Shown here: one piece after another, positions 16,622-25,422 of the stretch
How positions within the stretch are numbered: the first letter of the stretch is position 1
Layout: the number at the start of each line of letters is the position of its first letter
NCBI RefSeq assembly: GCF_000222485.1
Contig: NC_015914.1
Coordinates: forward strand, 682,001 to 746,000
Direction: 5' to 3'
Source of the DNA: Cyclobacterium marinum DSM 745
Lineage (GTDB): Bacteria > Bacteroidota > Bacteroidia > Cytophagales > Cyclobacteriaceae
DNA length: 64,000 nucleotides
Made by a program: the position numbers and the translations under genes
The notes under the pieces: generated by a model
The model's database searches: none
What the model was told of the DNA's origin: nothing
The model's input: only the letters and a program-made list of their open reading frames with translations

Positions 16622-18964
16622 CTATTGGATTTCCAAAAATGGATATAATGCAGGGTGAATTTTATATCTGCTAGTGTTTAATTTATCTGCCATTATTTTA
16701 TTCTTTCTAGATTCATCAAAATCATATTCAAATGCAAATAAATTAGGTTTGATCTCCCTTGCAATTACAGACAGGTTTACTAAATGGTCTGTGAAGTAAT
16801 TCACTTTATCAACATCTACTGAAATTTTAGCTTCAGCCATAAATTTGATTAATTGATCCTTACTTATAATTGGGTTTTGACTAATCAAAGAGTACAAGAA
16901 ATCTTCCATTTGATGGTAACTGATACCATTTTCAACAACTAATGATGTAAAGACCCAACTAGAATATTCTTTATAGGCTTCCCGAACATCATTCTCTTCA
17001 ATCATTGAATGTCCTCGAAGAATAGCTTTCTCTTGTGCTTTTTTAAAAAAATATATTACATCCCTTGGTCTTGGATAGGTTCGACCCATAATGTAGTCTC
17101 TCACACCTACTTCACCTACTTTAGAAGTTATGTACTTTGTCCAGAATTCATTACCGTCAACAGCACTATCATTCAGTTGTACAAAACGTTCTTCGATTAT
17201 TCGGAAAAATGCCTCTGGATCAGTCCATTTGAGTTTAGTGTATTCAATTTTATCTGGCTCTCTAGCAAATTGCAAAACGTATCGAAATATGTCGCTTCGT
17301 AAAAAAATGGCTAATCTAAACTTTATATTTTTCTGGCTAGATTTTATAACTGAAATTTCGTGAGCCAATCGGCCTGAAACGCTCAACAACCCCAATAAAC
17401 ACTTACTTAATAAGTTAATTTTGCTAGAATTACGCCATGACTTGTCAAGGTTATCTATTAAAACAATTATTTCATTTTTATCCTCAATGACATTAGCAAA
17501 CTGTCTTTTTAATGCTGAAAATGTTTTAACATGGAGTAATTCAGAAACCTTGACCTTAAATTCTTTTTGACTTAAATTACTTGATTCACTATACATCTCA
17601 TTAAGTTGATTTAATTGTTCCTCAAGCCTAAGTGAAATATCATTGAGATATAAGTTCTCATTTTCATCAATGAAATTTATATAGTTTTCATGGTGTACAG
17701 AAAGAGCATATAATGGTTTTGACTTAATGTGAGAATATAGCATTCTTGCTATCTCAGTATAAATAAGAAATTTCCATATTGCTTCGATTAGAAAACTTTT
17801 TTCATATTCTTCTGGCATACGTTCTAAAAGCATTGTTATACCATCAATTTCAAAATTGATTGGTTTAATTAGGCAGACAAAGTTCCTTGGATCCTCACGA
17901 AGAACCTCATTTAAATATATTAGAGAGGCGGATTTCCCCGTTCCTTTGCGCCCAATAATTAAGTTGTATTCATTTTTTATTAATGAGTCAAAATGAGAGG
18001 TTTGAACATAATAGGAATAAAGCTTATCATTTTCATGCTCAGCCACTGATTCACCAAAATCAATTTTCTGTAAATCTGAACGCGTTTTCTCAGTCCTCTT
18101 TCGTTGGCGTGTCTTAAGAAGTAATTCTGCAATTCTCCTATTTAGACTCTCAACAAAAGGAATTATTATTTTCTCACACTCAGAAACTGTATTATATTTT
18201 CGTATTAATTCTTTAAGATCTAATGGAGTATTATGTGGTTTTTCACATACCATTAAAACATCTTTTTCTAAACCAATACCAATACCAGAAACTAATGAAC
18301 ATTTGGCATTTTGAAGTTTTTCACCAATTCTTCTAGACGAAGAAAATTCCACAAGAAGTGCTGGACAAGCCAATAATTGTTCTATGTACCAAACTAGTGT
18401 CTCAACTTTATTCTCTAGGGCATCATCAATAATCGTAGGTAACCGATCGATAATATGGGATATCGACTTGGTATATTCTGTTATATGTTGACTTTTTATA
18501 TAAAATAGTGCGCTGTTAGTCTTTGCTGGGTTAATACTGCTAATTAAGGATTCAAATTGACCTTCCTGTCTCTCGGAAATAAATTCATAGAAACCACTTA
18601 CAATTTCATGGCTGTTTGAATAAGGATGATATCCAATATTGGTTAGGAGATTTAATTCTTTGTAAAGCCTATTCGATTCAACTATGGAAGTATCAAAAAC
18701 CAAAAATATAGGCTTATTTTTTGAAAGAGCGTAACCAATTTCAAAAAGCACATTCTGATTCATCCCTGTCAAATCAGCACAGAGAAAATCCGAGGTATCA
18801 ATTTCCTGTAATATTTCATGGATTATGACTTTCCCATAAACGTTCATTTTAGACCATGGCTTTACTATAAAATCTCCTGATTTGTTTATTTCTTGAATGG
18901 CTGATTGAACACTTTCACCTGAAGAAATAGGATCAGAACCATATGCAAAAAAACCTTTTTTCAT
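16622..18964 (-). CDS. Nucleoside-deoxyribosyltransferase-like domain fused to a Sll1717-type P-loop ATPase; candidate defence protein
   Basis: 780 residues. Residues 1-125 look like the NDT/TIR-like nucleosidase fold: FFAYGSDP at the start, then CADLTGMNQNVLFEIGYAL at 62-80 with D64 and the likely catalytic E75. After a helical linker, residues 300-700 form a P-loop ATPase resembling the Sll1717 family: FGESVAEHENDKLYSYYV leads into Walker A GRKGTGKS (338-345), Walker B IIVLIDNLDK (499-508), and a basic RTYPRPRDVIYFFKKAQ region. The C-terminus is winged-helix-like. A nucleotide- or NAD-cleaving head on a large switch ATPase is the usual plan of single-gene anti-phage proteins; that role is inference. 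The gene is AT-rich, isolated and flanked by repeats, consistent with horizontal transfer. Confidence 0.75.
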   Translation of the reverse strand: MKKGFFAYGSDPISSGESVQSAIQEINKSGDFIVKPWSKMNVYGKVIIHEILQEIDTSDFLCADLTGMNQNVLFEIGYALSKNKPIFLVFDTSIVESNRLYKELNLLTNIGYHPYSNSHEIVSGFYEFISERQEGQFESLISSINPAKTNSALFYIKSQHITEYTKSISHIIDRLPTIIDDALENKVETLVWYIEQLLACPALLVEFSSSRRIGEKLQNAKCSLVSGIGIGLEKDVLMVCEKPHNTPLDLKELIRKYNTVSECEKIIIPFVESLNRRIAELLLKTRQRKRTEKTRSDLQKIDFGESVAEHENDKLYSYYVQTSHFDSLIKNEYNLIIGRKGTGKSASLIYLNEVLREDPRNFVCLIKPINFEIDGITMLLERMPEEYEKSFLIEAIWKFLIYTEIARMLYSHIKSKPLYALSVHHENYINFIDENENLYLNDISLRLEEQLNQLNEMYSESSNLSQKEFKVKVSELLHVKTFSALKRQFANVIEDKNEIIVLIDNLDKSWRNSSKINLLSKCLLGLLSVSGRLAHEISVIKSSQKNIKFRLAIFLRSDIFRYVLQFAREPDKIEYTKLKWTDPEAFFRIIEERFVQLNDSAVDGNEFWTKYITSKVGEVGVRDYIMGRTYPRPRDVIYFFKKAQEKAILRGHSMIEENDVREAYKEYSSWVFTSLVVENGISYHQMEDFLYSLISQNPIISKDQLIKFMAEAKISVDVDKVNYFTDHLVNLSVIAREIKPNLFAFEYDFDESRKNKIMADKLNTSRYKIHPALYPFLEIQ

Positions 18965-19310
18965 TATTATTCAATTAAGCAAAATGGTACATAATATATA
19001 CCACCATTTAATTTACCATATACCCCCCTAAACTAACTAAGTTTTTATAATATCGGAAGTAAGGAATAAAAAAACATTGTCTTTTATGTTTATCTCAATC
19101 AATTTAATTTGACAATTAACAAATTAACACTAAAACAAATGGTTATTCCCATTATACACAGCATATTATTTCACATTAATTAACCACTATATTGGATAAT
19201 GAATTTTTATCCTTTTTAGATGATTTTGTCAGCATTGTTGCGGAAATGGGCAACAATGCTGACAAAATCAATAGACGTTACATTTCTAAACCAGTGGCTA
19301 AGGCCACTGG
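18965..19310. other. AT-rich intergenic stretch with a repeat element at its right end
   Basis: 18965-19221 is very AT-rich and should contain the promoter of the 16622-18964 gene; no precise box could be fixed. From 19222 it is occupied by a single repeat element. Confidence 0.4.
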
Positions 19311-19345
19311 CTACAAAAATATCAGCCCTACCGGGGTTTCGGGTT
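19222..19345. repeat. Solo copy of the palindrome plus double-hairpin element
   Basis: 19222-19269 is the perfect version of the palindrome: left arm GATTTTGTCAGCATTGTTGC, right arm its exact reverse complement. It is followed by CCAGTGGC/GCCACTGG (about 19290-19309), an ATAT-containing spacer and a second short hairpin (CCCTACCGGGG). The element runs into the 3' end of the gene at 19311-19679. Confidence 0.85.
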
Positions 19346-19679
19346 TCATAATTTTATTCCAGCCCAATTCCCAAATCAAATTGGTATTTGGGTAACCATT
19401 GTCAAACCCTTGAAAAATATTGACTAGAAATTCAGTAACGATCGAGAAAAAAGCGCCGCAAAACGTTCCCAAACACACAAAAATCACAAAAGGAGTCCTG
19501 ACAAAGGTTGAAACAAATCCAATGTTCTGATTTTCAAAATCAATTTCAGCAGTGTCTATTTGTTCTTCTTGCGTTACCTCCGGAGGGCCATCTCTATACT
19601 GTGAATATCCGGGCCTGGACCCAAGTAAGGCCCCAATAACAAGCAACAAAATGAAAATTTTATTCAGCCTTACTTCCAT
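19311..19679 (-). CDS. Hypothetical exported membrane protein whose C-terminus runs into a repeat
   Basis: 122 residues. Residues 1-27 form a signal peptide (IFILLLVIGALLG ... YSQ); a second hydrophobic segment at about 62-90 (FVIFVCLGTFCGAFFSIVTEFLV) should span the membrane. No family recognised. The last residues (KPETPVGLIFL) and the stop codon are encoded by the repeat element at 19290-19345, so the original C-terminus may have been replaced when the repeat arrived. It is last in a run of three minus-strand genes (20944 to 19311), 86 bp after its neighbour. Confidence 0.55.
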   Translation of the reverse strand: MEVRLNKIFILLLVIGALLGSRPGYSQYRDGPPEVTQEEQIDTAEIDFENQNIGFVSTFVRTPFVIFVCLGTFCGAFFSIVTEFLVNIFQGFDNGYPNTNLIWELGWNKIMKPETPVGLIFL

Positions 19680-19765
19680 TGTAAATACAGGTTAGTTGAT
19701 TAATGCTTTTCTTGATCTACTTAACCACTTCTTTCCCTGACCTACACCATTGCAACCAAGAAATT

Positions 19766-20413
19766 TTAAGGATTTAGATGGTTAAGTTCAATCACTGACT
19801 TTTCAATTTCCTCAATGGATTTGATTAATTTATCATATGGTTTAAGCTCGCTTTTTTTCAAATTACTATCCAGCCTAATTTGCTTATCCCTAAGTAAAAT
19901 TGCATCCTGAAGAATTTTATTTTTTTTCAGGTAATCCTGCTCATTATTCCTTGGTTCATTAATGGCTCTAAGACTTGTGAAATATTCTATATCAGAAGAG
20001 GAAATAAGCCCTTTGTCAAAATTTTCTATGAGCAAAGATGGTATCTCATTATTGGCCCATCCATCGGATGGAGTATCCACTACAACTATATTCGGTAATC
20101 CTTCACTTCCCTTCGGAAGCTTCCCATTTAAAGAAAAGCATTGTTCTTTTATGGCCGAATGATTGTTTTTTTCGACGGTGTCAAAAAATTGAAATGCTTT
20201 TTGGAAGGTATCAGAACCATGAAGGTTTACATTGGCTTCCCAAATTTGATAGAAAGTATTTTGGTAAATCAAGACTGAGGACTTATCACCTTCTCGCTGC
20301 GCTGCTTCACTTAACTGTGCCAACACCTTTACTGTTGATAATAATTCTGTATTATTTTGGGAAAGGCACTTGAAGCTTACACAGATGAAAAATAATAGCA
20401 TTAAGTTTTTCAT
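19766..20413 (-). CDS. Hypothetical secreted protein
   Basis: 215 residues with a signal peptide (MLLFFICVSFKCLSQ, cleavage after about 19). The mature part is mostly helical, beginning TELLSTVKVLAQLSEAAQRE and ending in a charged coiled-coil-like region (YDKLIKSIEEIEKSVIELN). No motif points to an enzyme. It follows the membrane protein at 20426-20944 after 12 bp and precedes the exported protein at 19311, so the three are probably co-transcribed and may act together at the envelope. Function unknown. Confidence 0.6.
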   Translation of the reverse strand: MKNLMLLFFICVSFKCLSQNNTELLSTVKVLAQLSEAAQREGDKSSVLIYQNTFYQIWEANVNLHGSDTFQKAFQFFDTVEKNNHSAIKEQCFSLNGKLPKGSEGLPNIVVVDTPSDGWANNEIPSLLIENFDKGLISSSDIEYFTSLRAINEPRNNEQDYLKKNKILQDAILLRDKQIRLDSNLKKSELKPYDKLIKSIEEIEKSVIELNHLNP

Positions 20414-20425
20414 GGTATTGAAATA

Positions 20426-20944
20426 TTAAAAAGGTGAGGTTACAATTGTTAAAGTATCGGTATTGGTTCCATCTTGATTGAGTGTAGAATCATTGACAGT
20501 TTTATAGATTATAGGATAAGGAGCAAAATCATCCTTGCTTCCAATGGTATACATTATAAGAACAGCCCCCATTACCAAGGCCAATATACCCGGGGACATT
20601 GTGGCTAAATTTAATGACCAAATACTTGAAGATAGCTTTAAATCAGTTTTGTTTCTCAAACTATAAAACGCAACGCCTAAGCCTAAAAACATAATGGCAA
20701 AACCGGAAAACAAACCTACAGACCTTTTAATCATACTCATATGGATATGGTAAGCATGAATCCTATAGGTTGGTTCTTGAATTCCGTCTATTTCTATGGC
20801 AAATACAGTCTGCTTGTACCATTCAATGTTCTTAATTAAAAAATCACCGATAATGTATAAAATCGCCAAACATGCAATTGTTAATACCCATGGCAATAAC
20901 CTGCCCCACATACTGTCTTCAATTCTTGATTCATCTGTTGCCAT
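20426..20944 (-). CDS. Hypothetical three-span membrane protein
   Basis: 172 residues. Hydrophobic segments lie at about 14-36 (LLPWVLTIACLAILYIIGDF), 76-96 (VGLFSGFAIMFLGLGVAFYSL) and 114-134 (TMSPGILALVMGAVLIMYTIG). An acidic N-terminus precedes the first helix; a 40-residue polar loop follows it, and a soluble tail follows the third. No family is recognised. It is first of three closely spaced minus-strand genes. Its start lies about 190 bp from the 170-bp repeat array, so the operon's promoter must lie between the array and 20944 or inside the array. Confidence 0.6.
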   Translation of the reverse strand: MATDESRIEDSMWGRLLPWVLTIACLAILYIIGDFLIKNIEWYKQTVFAIEIDGIQEPTYRIHAYHIHMSMIKRSVGLFSGFAIMFLGLGVAFYSLRNKTDLKLSSSIWSLNLATMSPGILALVMGAVLIMYTIGSKDDFAPYPIIYKTVNDSTLNQDGTNTDTLTIVTSPF

Positions 20945-21132
20945 TATTATTGTGCTTTAGTTTGGTTAAAAAATGTATCAATAGGATTAATATTTTATGT
21001 TGTCTTTTTAGATTGCTCCTATTACAATCCACTATTTAAGCGATCACCAAAAAATCTCTTGTAAATTAATTAAGTTGACTTAATTCCGGAAGTTTTTTCG
21101 AATAAACATGATTAAAAGTTTTACAACGAGAA

Positions 21133-22032
21133 GATTTTGTCAGCATTGTTGCAGAAAAAAAAGGCAACAATACCGCCAAAATCAGGAGGTGTATAATCTT
21201 CTTTACCAAGGGCTGACACCCTTGGCTAGGATATTTCGCCCAGTGGGGCTTGGTGATATCATAAGACTTTATTTGCGTCTTTTATAGGGAATGGGTAGGT
21301 AGTGACTTTCTCAGCATTGTTGCAGAAAAAAAGGCAACAATACCGCCAAAATCAAGATGTGTATAATCTTCTTTACCAAGAGCTGACACTCTTGGCTGAG
21401 ATATTTCGCCCCTATGGGGCTTGGTGATATCATAAGACTTTATTCGCGTCTTCTATAGGGAATGGATAGATTGTGATTTTGTCAGCATTGTTGCAGAAAA
21501 AAGGCAACAATACCGCCAAAATCAAGATGTGGATAATCTTCCTTTCCAAGGGCTGACACCCTTGGCTGATTTATTACGCCCCTATGGGGCTTGGTGTATT
21601 CATTGACTTTATTCGTGTCTTCTATAGGGAATGGGTTGGTAGTGATTTTGTCAGGATTGTTGCGAAAAAAGGCAACAATACCGCCAAAATAGATTACGTT
21701 TAGATCATCAATCCGGTGGCTAATGCCACCGGCTACAAAAATATCACCCCTAAAGGGGTTTTCGGATGATGCCAAGATAAACGTCTGATTTCCTTTAAAG
21801 GTAGTTCAGTTGAGATTTGGGCAGCATTGTTGCAAAAAAATAGCAACAATACCGCCAAAATCAGGAGGTGTATAATCTTCTTTACCAAGGGCTGACACCC
21901 TTGGCTAGGATATTTCGCCCCGTGGGGCTTGGTGATATCATAAGACTTTATTTGCGTCTTTTATAGGGAATGGGTAAGTTGTGATTTTGTCAGCATTGTT
22001 GCAAAAAAACAGGCAACAATATCGCCAAAATC
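21133..22032. repeat. Tandem array of five 170-bp palindrome/double-hairpin units plus a closing palindrome
   Basis: Palindromes start at 21133, 21304, 21475, 21644, 21814 and 21983 (periods 169-171). Each unit is palindrome, then GTATAATCTTC, a stem CCAAGGG/CCCTTGG, an ATAT-type spacer, a stem CCCC/GGGG, and a tail ending TAGGGAATGGGTAGGT. In unit 2 the first stem is CCAAGAG/CTCTTGG, a compensatory change. Unit 4 carries a different but homologous two-hairpin module, CCGGTGGC/GCCACCGG plus CCCC/GGGG. The first 190 bp of the 555-bp units in the 6-kb array are the same element. Minus-strand frames through the array are artefacts of repetition. Confidence 0.9.
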
Positions 22033-22296
22033 GATGGGTGTTTGATTCCATTTTCTGCAAGTTGACACTGCACGGATATTAATGTTGAAGCCTTTTAATC
22101 TTCTTTATTCTTTAAAATGGAGGTAAAACCTTCCTACAAACTTGTTCATAAACATGGAAATGAAACATTAACACATTTCATATTTGGATTTTTTTAGTTT
22201 GGAAGATTCAGTAAAATAAAATAGGGTCTACCCGAATAACTTACTGTGGCGTGTAATCCGACTAAAGTCTTCCCACTACTATAAACCACTCATTAC

Positions 22297-23388
22297 TCAG
22301 GCACTTACCATTAATTTTTCCGAAGCCATCTTGGTTCCTTCCACCCGTGCAGCTATTTTAGCAAACGCAGTCTCACGACTCGTGGCTATATCATCTCCAA
22401 AAGGTGAAAATCCACAGTCATCCGTAGTTCCCAATTGGCTTACAGGTATGTATTCAGCAGCCGTCATTATCCGATCACAAACCATTTCAGGGGTTTCTAC
22501 GACTTCATTGATTACATCAATGACCCCAATATACACTCTTTGGTTGGCACCAAGATTTTCCCCTATCATTTTCAAGGCTTTCGGCGCATCTTTTTCATTG
22601 GCCATTTGCATGTAGAAGTTTCCACAATTAAGGGATAAAAAAAGTGGAATTAATTCGGTATAACTTACATCTGCACTGTGGGTACTGTCATGGTCACCTC
22701 CGGGACAGGTATGAAAGCCAATCCGCTGTCTTTCTTCATATGTAAATCTACTCAAAACCTTATTGTTCAGATCTATAAATTGCTTCAAAAGTGTTTTTGA
22801 AGGATCCAATTTCAGAGAAAGTCTTGCCTCGGTAAAATCCACCTGCACATGATAAGCGCCATTGTTAAAACAGCTCCTTATGTCTGCTTCTGACTGGCTT
22901 ATTAAATCCTCAATAAACTGAGATTGTGAGTAATCGGCTAATCCTTCTTGGGGATACAAGAGACTAAGTGCTGAAGCAGAAATTACTGCCTGTTTCAGAG
23001 GGAGTTTGGTAAACTTTCTTGCTCGAGGAAGGTAGTTTCCCGCAAAGGTGGAATAATAAAATGGCCCTTTGGTCAACTTGGGAAGTTGACGACTGTGCCC
23101 ATCTTCAAAAGGAATATTAATCCCTCCTGCCGCCAAATTATCCAGCCCATCCAATGGATAAGTAACGAAGCTTGTTTTGGCCTGTTCACCATCAGAAATG
23201 ATGGTGGAACCTGTATTTTCTAAGGCCTCGACAGTCTCCTTTACCGCCTCATCTAAATAGGTATTTATATCTCTTACAGATAAATTACCTTCCGAAAAGG
23301 CAACTATAGCTTCTTGTAATTCTTGGGATCGAGGAACACTTCCTACTGATTCCGTTGGTATAGTATTCATTTGGTCCAGATTAATCAT
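22297..23388 (-). CDS. MetE C-terminal-domain-like (cobalamin-independent methionine synthase type) methyltransferase
   Basis: 363 residues, the size of single-domain MetE-like proteins rather than full MetE. The TIM-barrel zinc site is visible: H226 and C228 in FHTCPGGDH, a probable Glu at 265 and C325 in DDCGFSPFG. DFTEARLSL and GVIDVINEVVETPE match substrate-side segments of the family. Such short forms transfer methyl groups to thiols, sometimes using methylcobalamin or other donors instead of methyl-folate. No N-terminal MetE domain is present in the neighbourhood. A leader with a terminator hairpin precedes it, so regulation by attenuation is likely. Family clear, exact donor unknown. 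Confidence 0.85.
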   Translation of the reverse strand: MINLDQMNTIPTESVGSVPRSQELQEAIVAFSEGNLSVRDINTYLDEAVKETVEALENTGSTIISDGEQAKTSFVTYPLDGLDNLAAGGINIPFEDGHSRQLPKLTKGPFYYSTFAGNYLPRARKFTKLPLKQAVISASALSLLYPQEGLADYSQSQFIEDLISQSEADIRSCFNNGAYHVQVDFTEARLSLKLDPSKTLLKQFIDLNNKVLSRFTYEERQRIGFHTCPGGDHDSTHSADVSYTELIPLFLSLNCGNFYMQMANEKDAPKALKMIGENLGANQRVYIGVIDVINEVVETPEMVCDRIMTAAEYIPVSQLGTTDDCGFSPFGDDIATSRETAFAKIAARVEGTKMASEKLMVSA

Positions 23389-23425
23389 TTTTCGTTGTTA
23401 GTAGTATAGCAGCTAAGAAAGAAAA

Positions 23426-23581
23426 AAGCCCATACCTATGCTTGGGCTTCAATTCTTCCGCTATGCTATTTCTTAGTATTAACAATAAAGAAAATAGGCA
23501 ATAGCCTTGTCTCTAACCCTAGAAAATGGAAATAAATTCTTTCATTGAGGTGTTCAGCAACGGTTCATTTTCCGTTACACC
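23426..23581 (-). promoter_or_regulatory. Structured 5' leader with terminator hairpin (candidate attenuator or riboswitch)
   Basis: On the minus strand, 37-38 bases before the start of the MetE-like gene, a stem AAGCCCA/TGGGCTT (23449-23426) is followed by a U-run, so it can act as an intrinsic terminator. About 100 bases further upstream is a second stem, GGTGT plus AACGG pairing with CCGTT plus ACACC (23549-23581). No SAM-I, SAM-II or cobalamin consensus was recognised. No other feature was seen between 23582 and 23990. Confidence 0.45.
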
Positions 23582-23990
23582 ATAAATCCGAGATTAATTT
23601 AGGTAAAGAAATCGTCAATTGGGACAAATAAATAACATTTTTACCGAGAAAGTAGCAAAAAGTTCAAACTTTAATAGTGAAATTAATGGAATGTGCCATT
23701 TATTGGCCTATACAAATCATTAAGCCCGAAAAAAGTCTAGGGTAAGGAACCCTATTCAAGGCATGAAACCGCTCTTATTCCCGGATTAGTTAACAATACC
23801 CTGAGTTCTTTCAAGAGGCTTGGAATCACAAGAAAATCTAATTTCTATAGGATTTAGCCTAGGATATTTATGGTTAAACCGGAAGTAACCACGCAGTGAC
23901 TGATATTGAAGTGAGCTCTATCTACATTAGAAGTTTTATGGCCTATTTTGAGGTAAACCAACTGCTTTTCCTTAGGGGAAATTGGACAAA

Positions 23991-24023
23991 AAAAAACCTG
24001 CAAATCCTAATGGAGATGCAGGT
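23991..24023 (-). terminator. Intrinsic terminator of the DUF4374 gene
   Basis: Arms ACCTGCA (23996-24002) and TGCAGGT (24017-24023) with an inner TCC/GGA pairing; on the minus strand a run of U follows. It lies 26 bp after the stop at 24049. Confidence 0.8.
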
Positions 24024-24048
24024 CCTTTATTAGATAAAAAATTAATTC

Positions 24049-25419
24049 TTAAAATGCTCCGATAAAATGGTTACCAGGTTGATTGATTAATTTAGCACCT
24101 TTGGTCACCTCATTGGTTTGACTGTGAAGGATATAAATGTTTCCATCTTGTCCAAGTGGTGAAATTGGTAAAATCAAGTCATTTCCACTTACCAAGAAAC
24201 TTTGGAACTGATTAAATCTTACATCAGGATCATCAGGAAGTCCCTGAACAATTGATGCAGTTTTTTGATTAAGGTCCATTCTAACTACATATCCCTGATC
24301 TTCTTCACCATGACGTATCAAGGCATAACCAATACCGTTGCTTACATATTTCCAAGCATCTACATAAGTATCTGTAAGTCCAAGTGCATCATCAAGACTC
24401 AAGGCATAAGTATTGTCATATTGGTTATCAGAACCAATTCTCAAGATATGAGAACCATTGGTATCTCTGGTAGTAGCTTGGTAAATGTAACCATCATCAG
24501 CAAGTTGGTTGACATTACTTCTATAGCCGGAGCAATCTCCATTGGCTTGAGTTGAGGTAATAAGAGTTGGGTTCTCCAAAGAAGGGTAATCTACAACAAG
24601 GGACTTGGTACCTAATCTATCCCATTCTGATTCAGTTAAACCTGTAGCAGGATTATATTTTCTCATCCAAGTACCTATCACCAATTTATCACCGGCTTGA
24701 TTCAATACAGGAGCATCTAACCTAAAGATTACATGACCGGCAAGTTCTTCTTCTTCCGTTAAAGGCAATTCATAGGTCTTATAATCGGAGATAAGGGTTT
24801 CTTGCAAATCCAAATCCAAAACCGTAGCTGTTCCTCTATAATATTTAAATTCTTCTTCGGGATTTCCATCTTCTGAATTATTAGCAGCAATATTGGCTAC
24901 GTTTACAGCGATTCCATTTTTATCTCCATTGTAGAGTTTACTCCATCTTGGTGAAGTTCCTGCATACTGTGAAATATTAACTGTAACATCTTCCTGAACA
25001 AAGTTTGCACCACCACGGATATCAAACTTGGAATATTCTCCGCCATTTTCTCCACCATAGGCAATATTAAATAGAGTACCTCCATCTTGAGAAACCTGCA
25101 ATCTGGCAGTTCTATTTGATTTTACCGGTTCTCCATCATTGAATACATCTATTTCTGTCTCTGGATTGATGGCATCTTCAAAGCTAACTGCGTATATATT
25201 GGTTCCGCCATTTCCATCTCCGGCAGTTTCTCCCATAAAAGCTCCCGCTAGGGTCACCCAGCGATCCGCTTCTACTTCTTCCTCTTCTTCAGGTGTTACA
25301 TCATCGTCTTGGACACAGGCTCCCATGGAAACCATTGCGGCAGCCATGCCAAGGGAAAGTAATCTTTTACTTAAGTTGAAATTTTTGAACATTATTCTGT
25401 ATGTATTTATATTTAACAT
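24049..25419 (-). CDS. DUF4374-type lipoprotein, TonB-receptor partner
   Basis: 456 residues as drawn; the signal peptide suggests the true start is the second Met (MFKNFNLSKRL, 25392), giving 447. The lipobox is SMGAC, followed by an acidic stretch (DDDVTPEEEEE) typical of surface-exported Bacteroidota lipoproteins. The body is beta-rich with repeated blade-like segments, consistent with the DUF4374 propeller-like family, whose genes regularly follow TonB receptors for iron compounds. Here it begins 3 bp after the receptor gene ends. Inference: it is the surface ligand-binding partner of the receptor. Family assignment rests on overall pattern and neighbour, not on a computed match. Confidence 0.8.
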   Translation of the reverse strand: MLNINTYRIMFKNFNLSKRLLSLGMAAAMVSMGACVQDDDVTPEEEEEVEADRWVTLAGAFMGETAGDGNGGTNIYAVSFEDAINPETEIDVFNDGEPVKSNRTARLQVSQDGGTLFNIAYGGENGGEYSKFDIRGGANFVQEDVTVNISQYAGTSPRWSKLYNGDKNGIAVNVANIAANNSEDGNPEEEFKYYRGTATVLDLDLQETLISDYKTYELPLTEEEELAGHVIFRLDAPVLNQAGDKLVIGTWMRKYNPATGLTESEWDRLGTKSLVVDYPSLENPTLITSTQANGDCSGYRSNVNQLADDGYIYQATTRDTNGSHILRIGSDNQYDNTYALSLDDALGLTDTYVDAWKYVSNGIGYALIRHGEEDQGYVVRMDLNQKTASIVQGLPDDPDVRFNQFQSFLVSGNDLILPISPLGQDGNIYILHSQTNEVTKGAKLINQPGNHFIGAF

Positions 25420-25422
25420 GGT

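Noticed and set aside
21482..21775. 97-codon minus-strand frame with internal repeats
   Set aside because: It translates the 170-bp repeat units (FGGIVAFF appears once per unit) and is not a gene.
21133..22032. CRISPR array
   Set aside because: Units are 170 bp, nearly identical over their whole length with no unique spacers, and no cas genes are present.
23389..24000. SAM or cobalamin riboswitch
   Set aside because: Core consensus segments of SAM-I, SAM-II and cobalamin classes were not found; only a generic terminator leader is supported.
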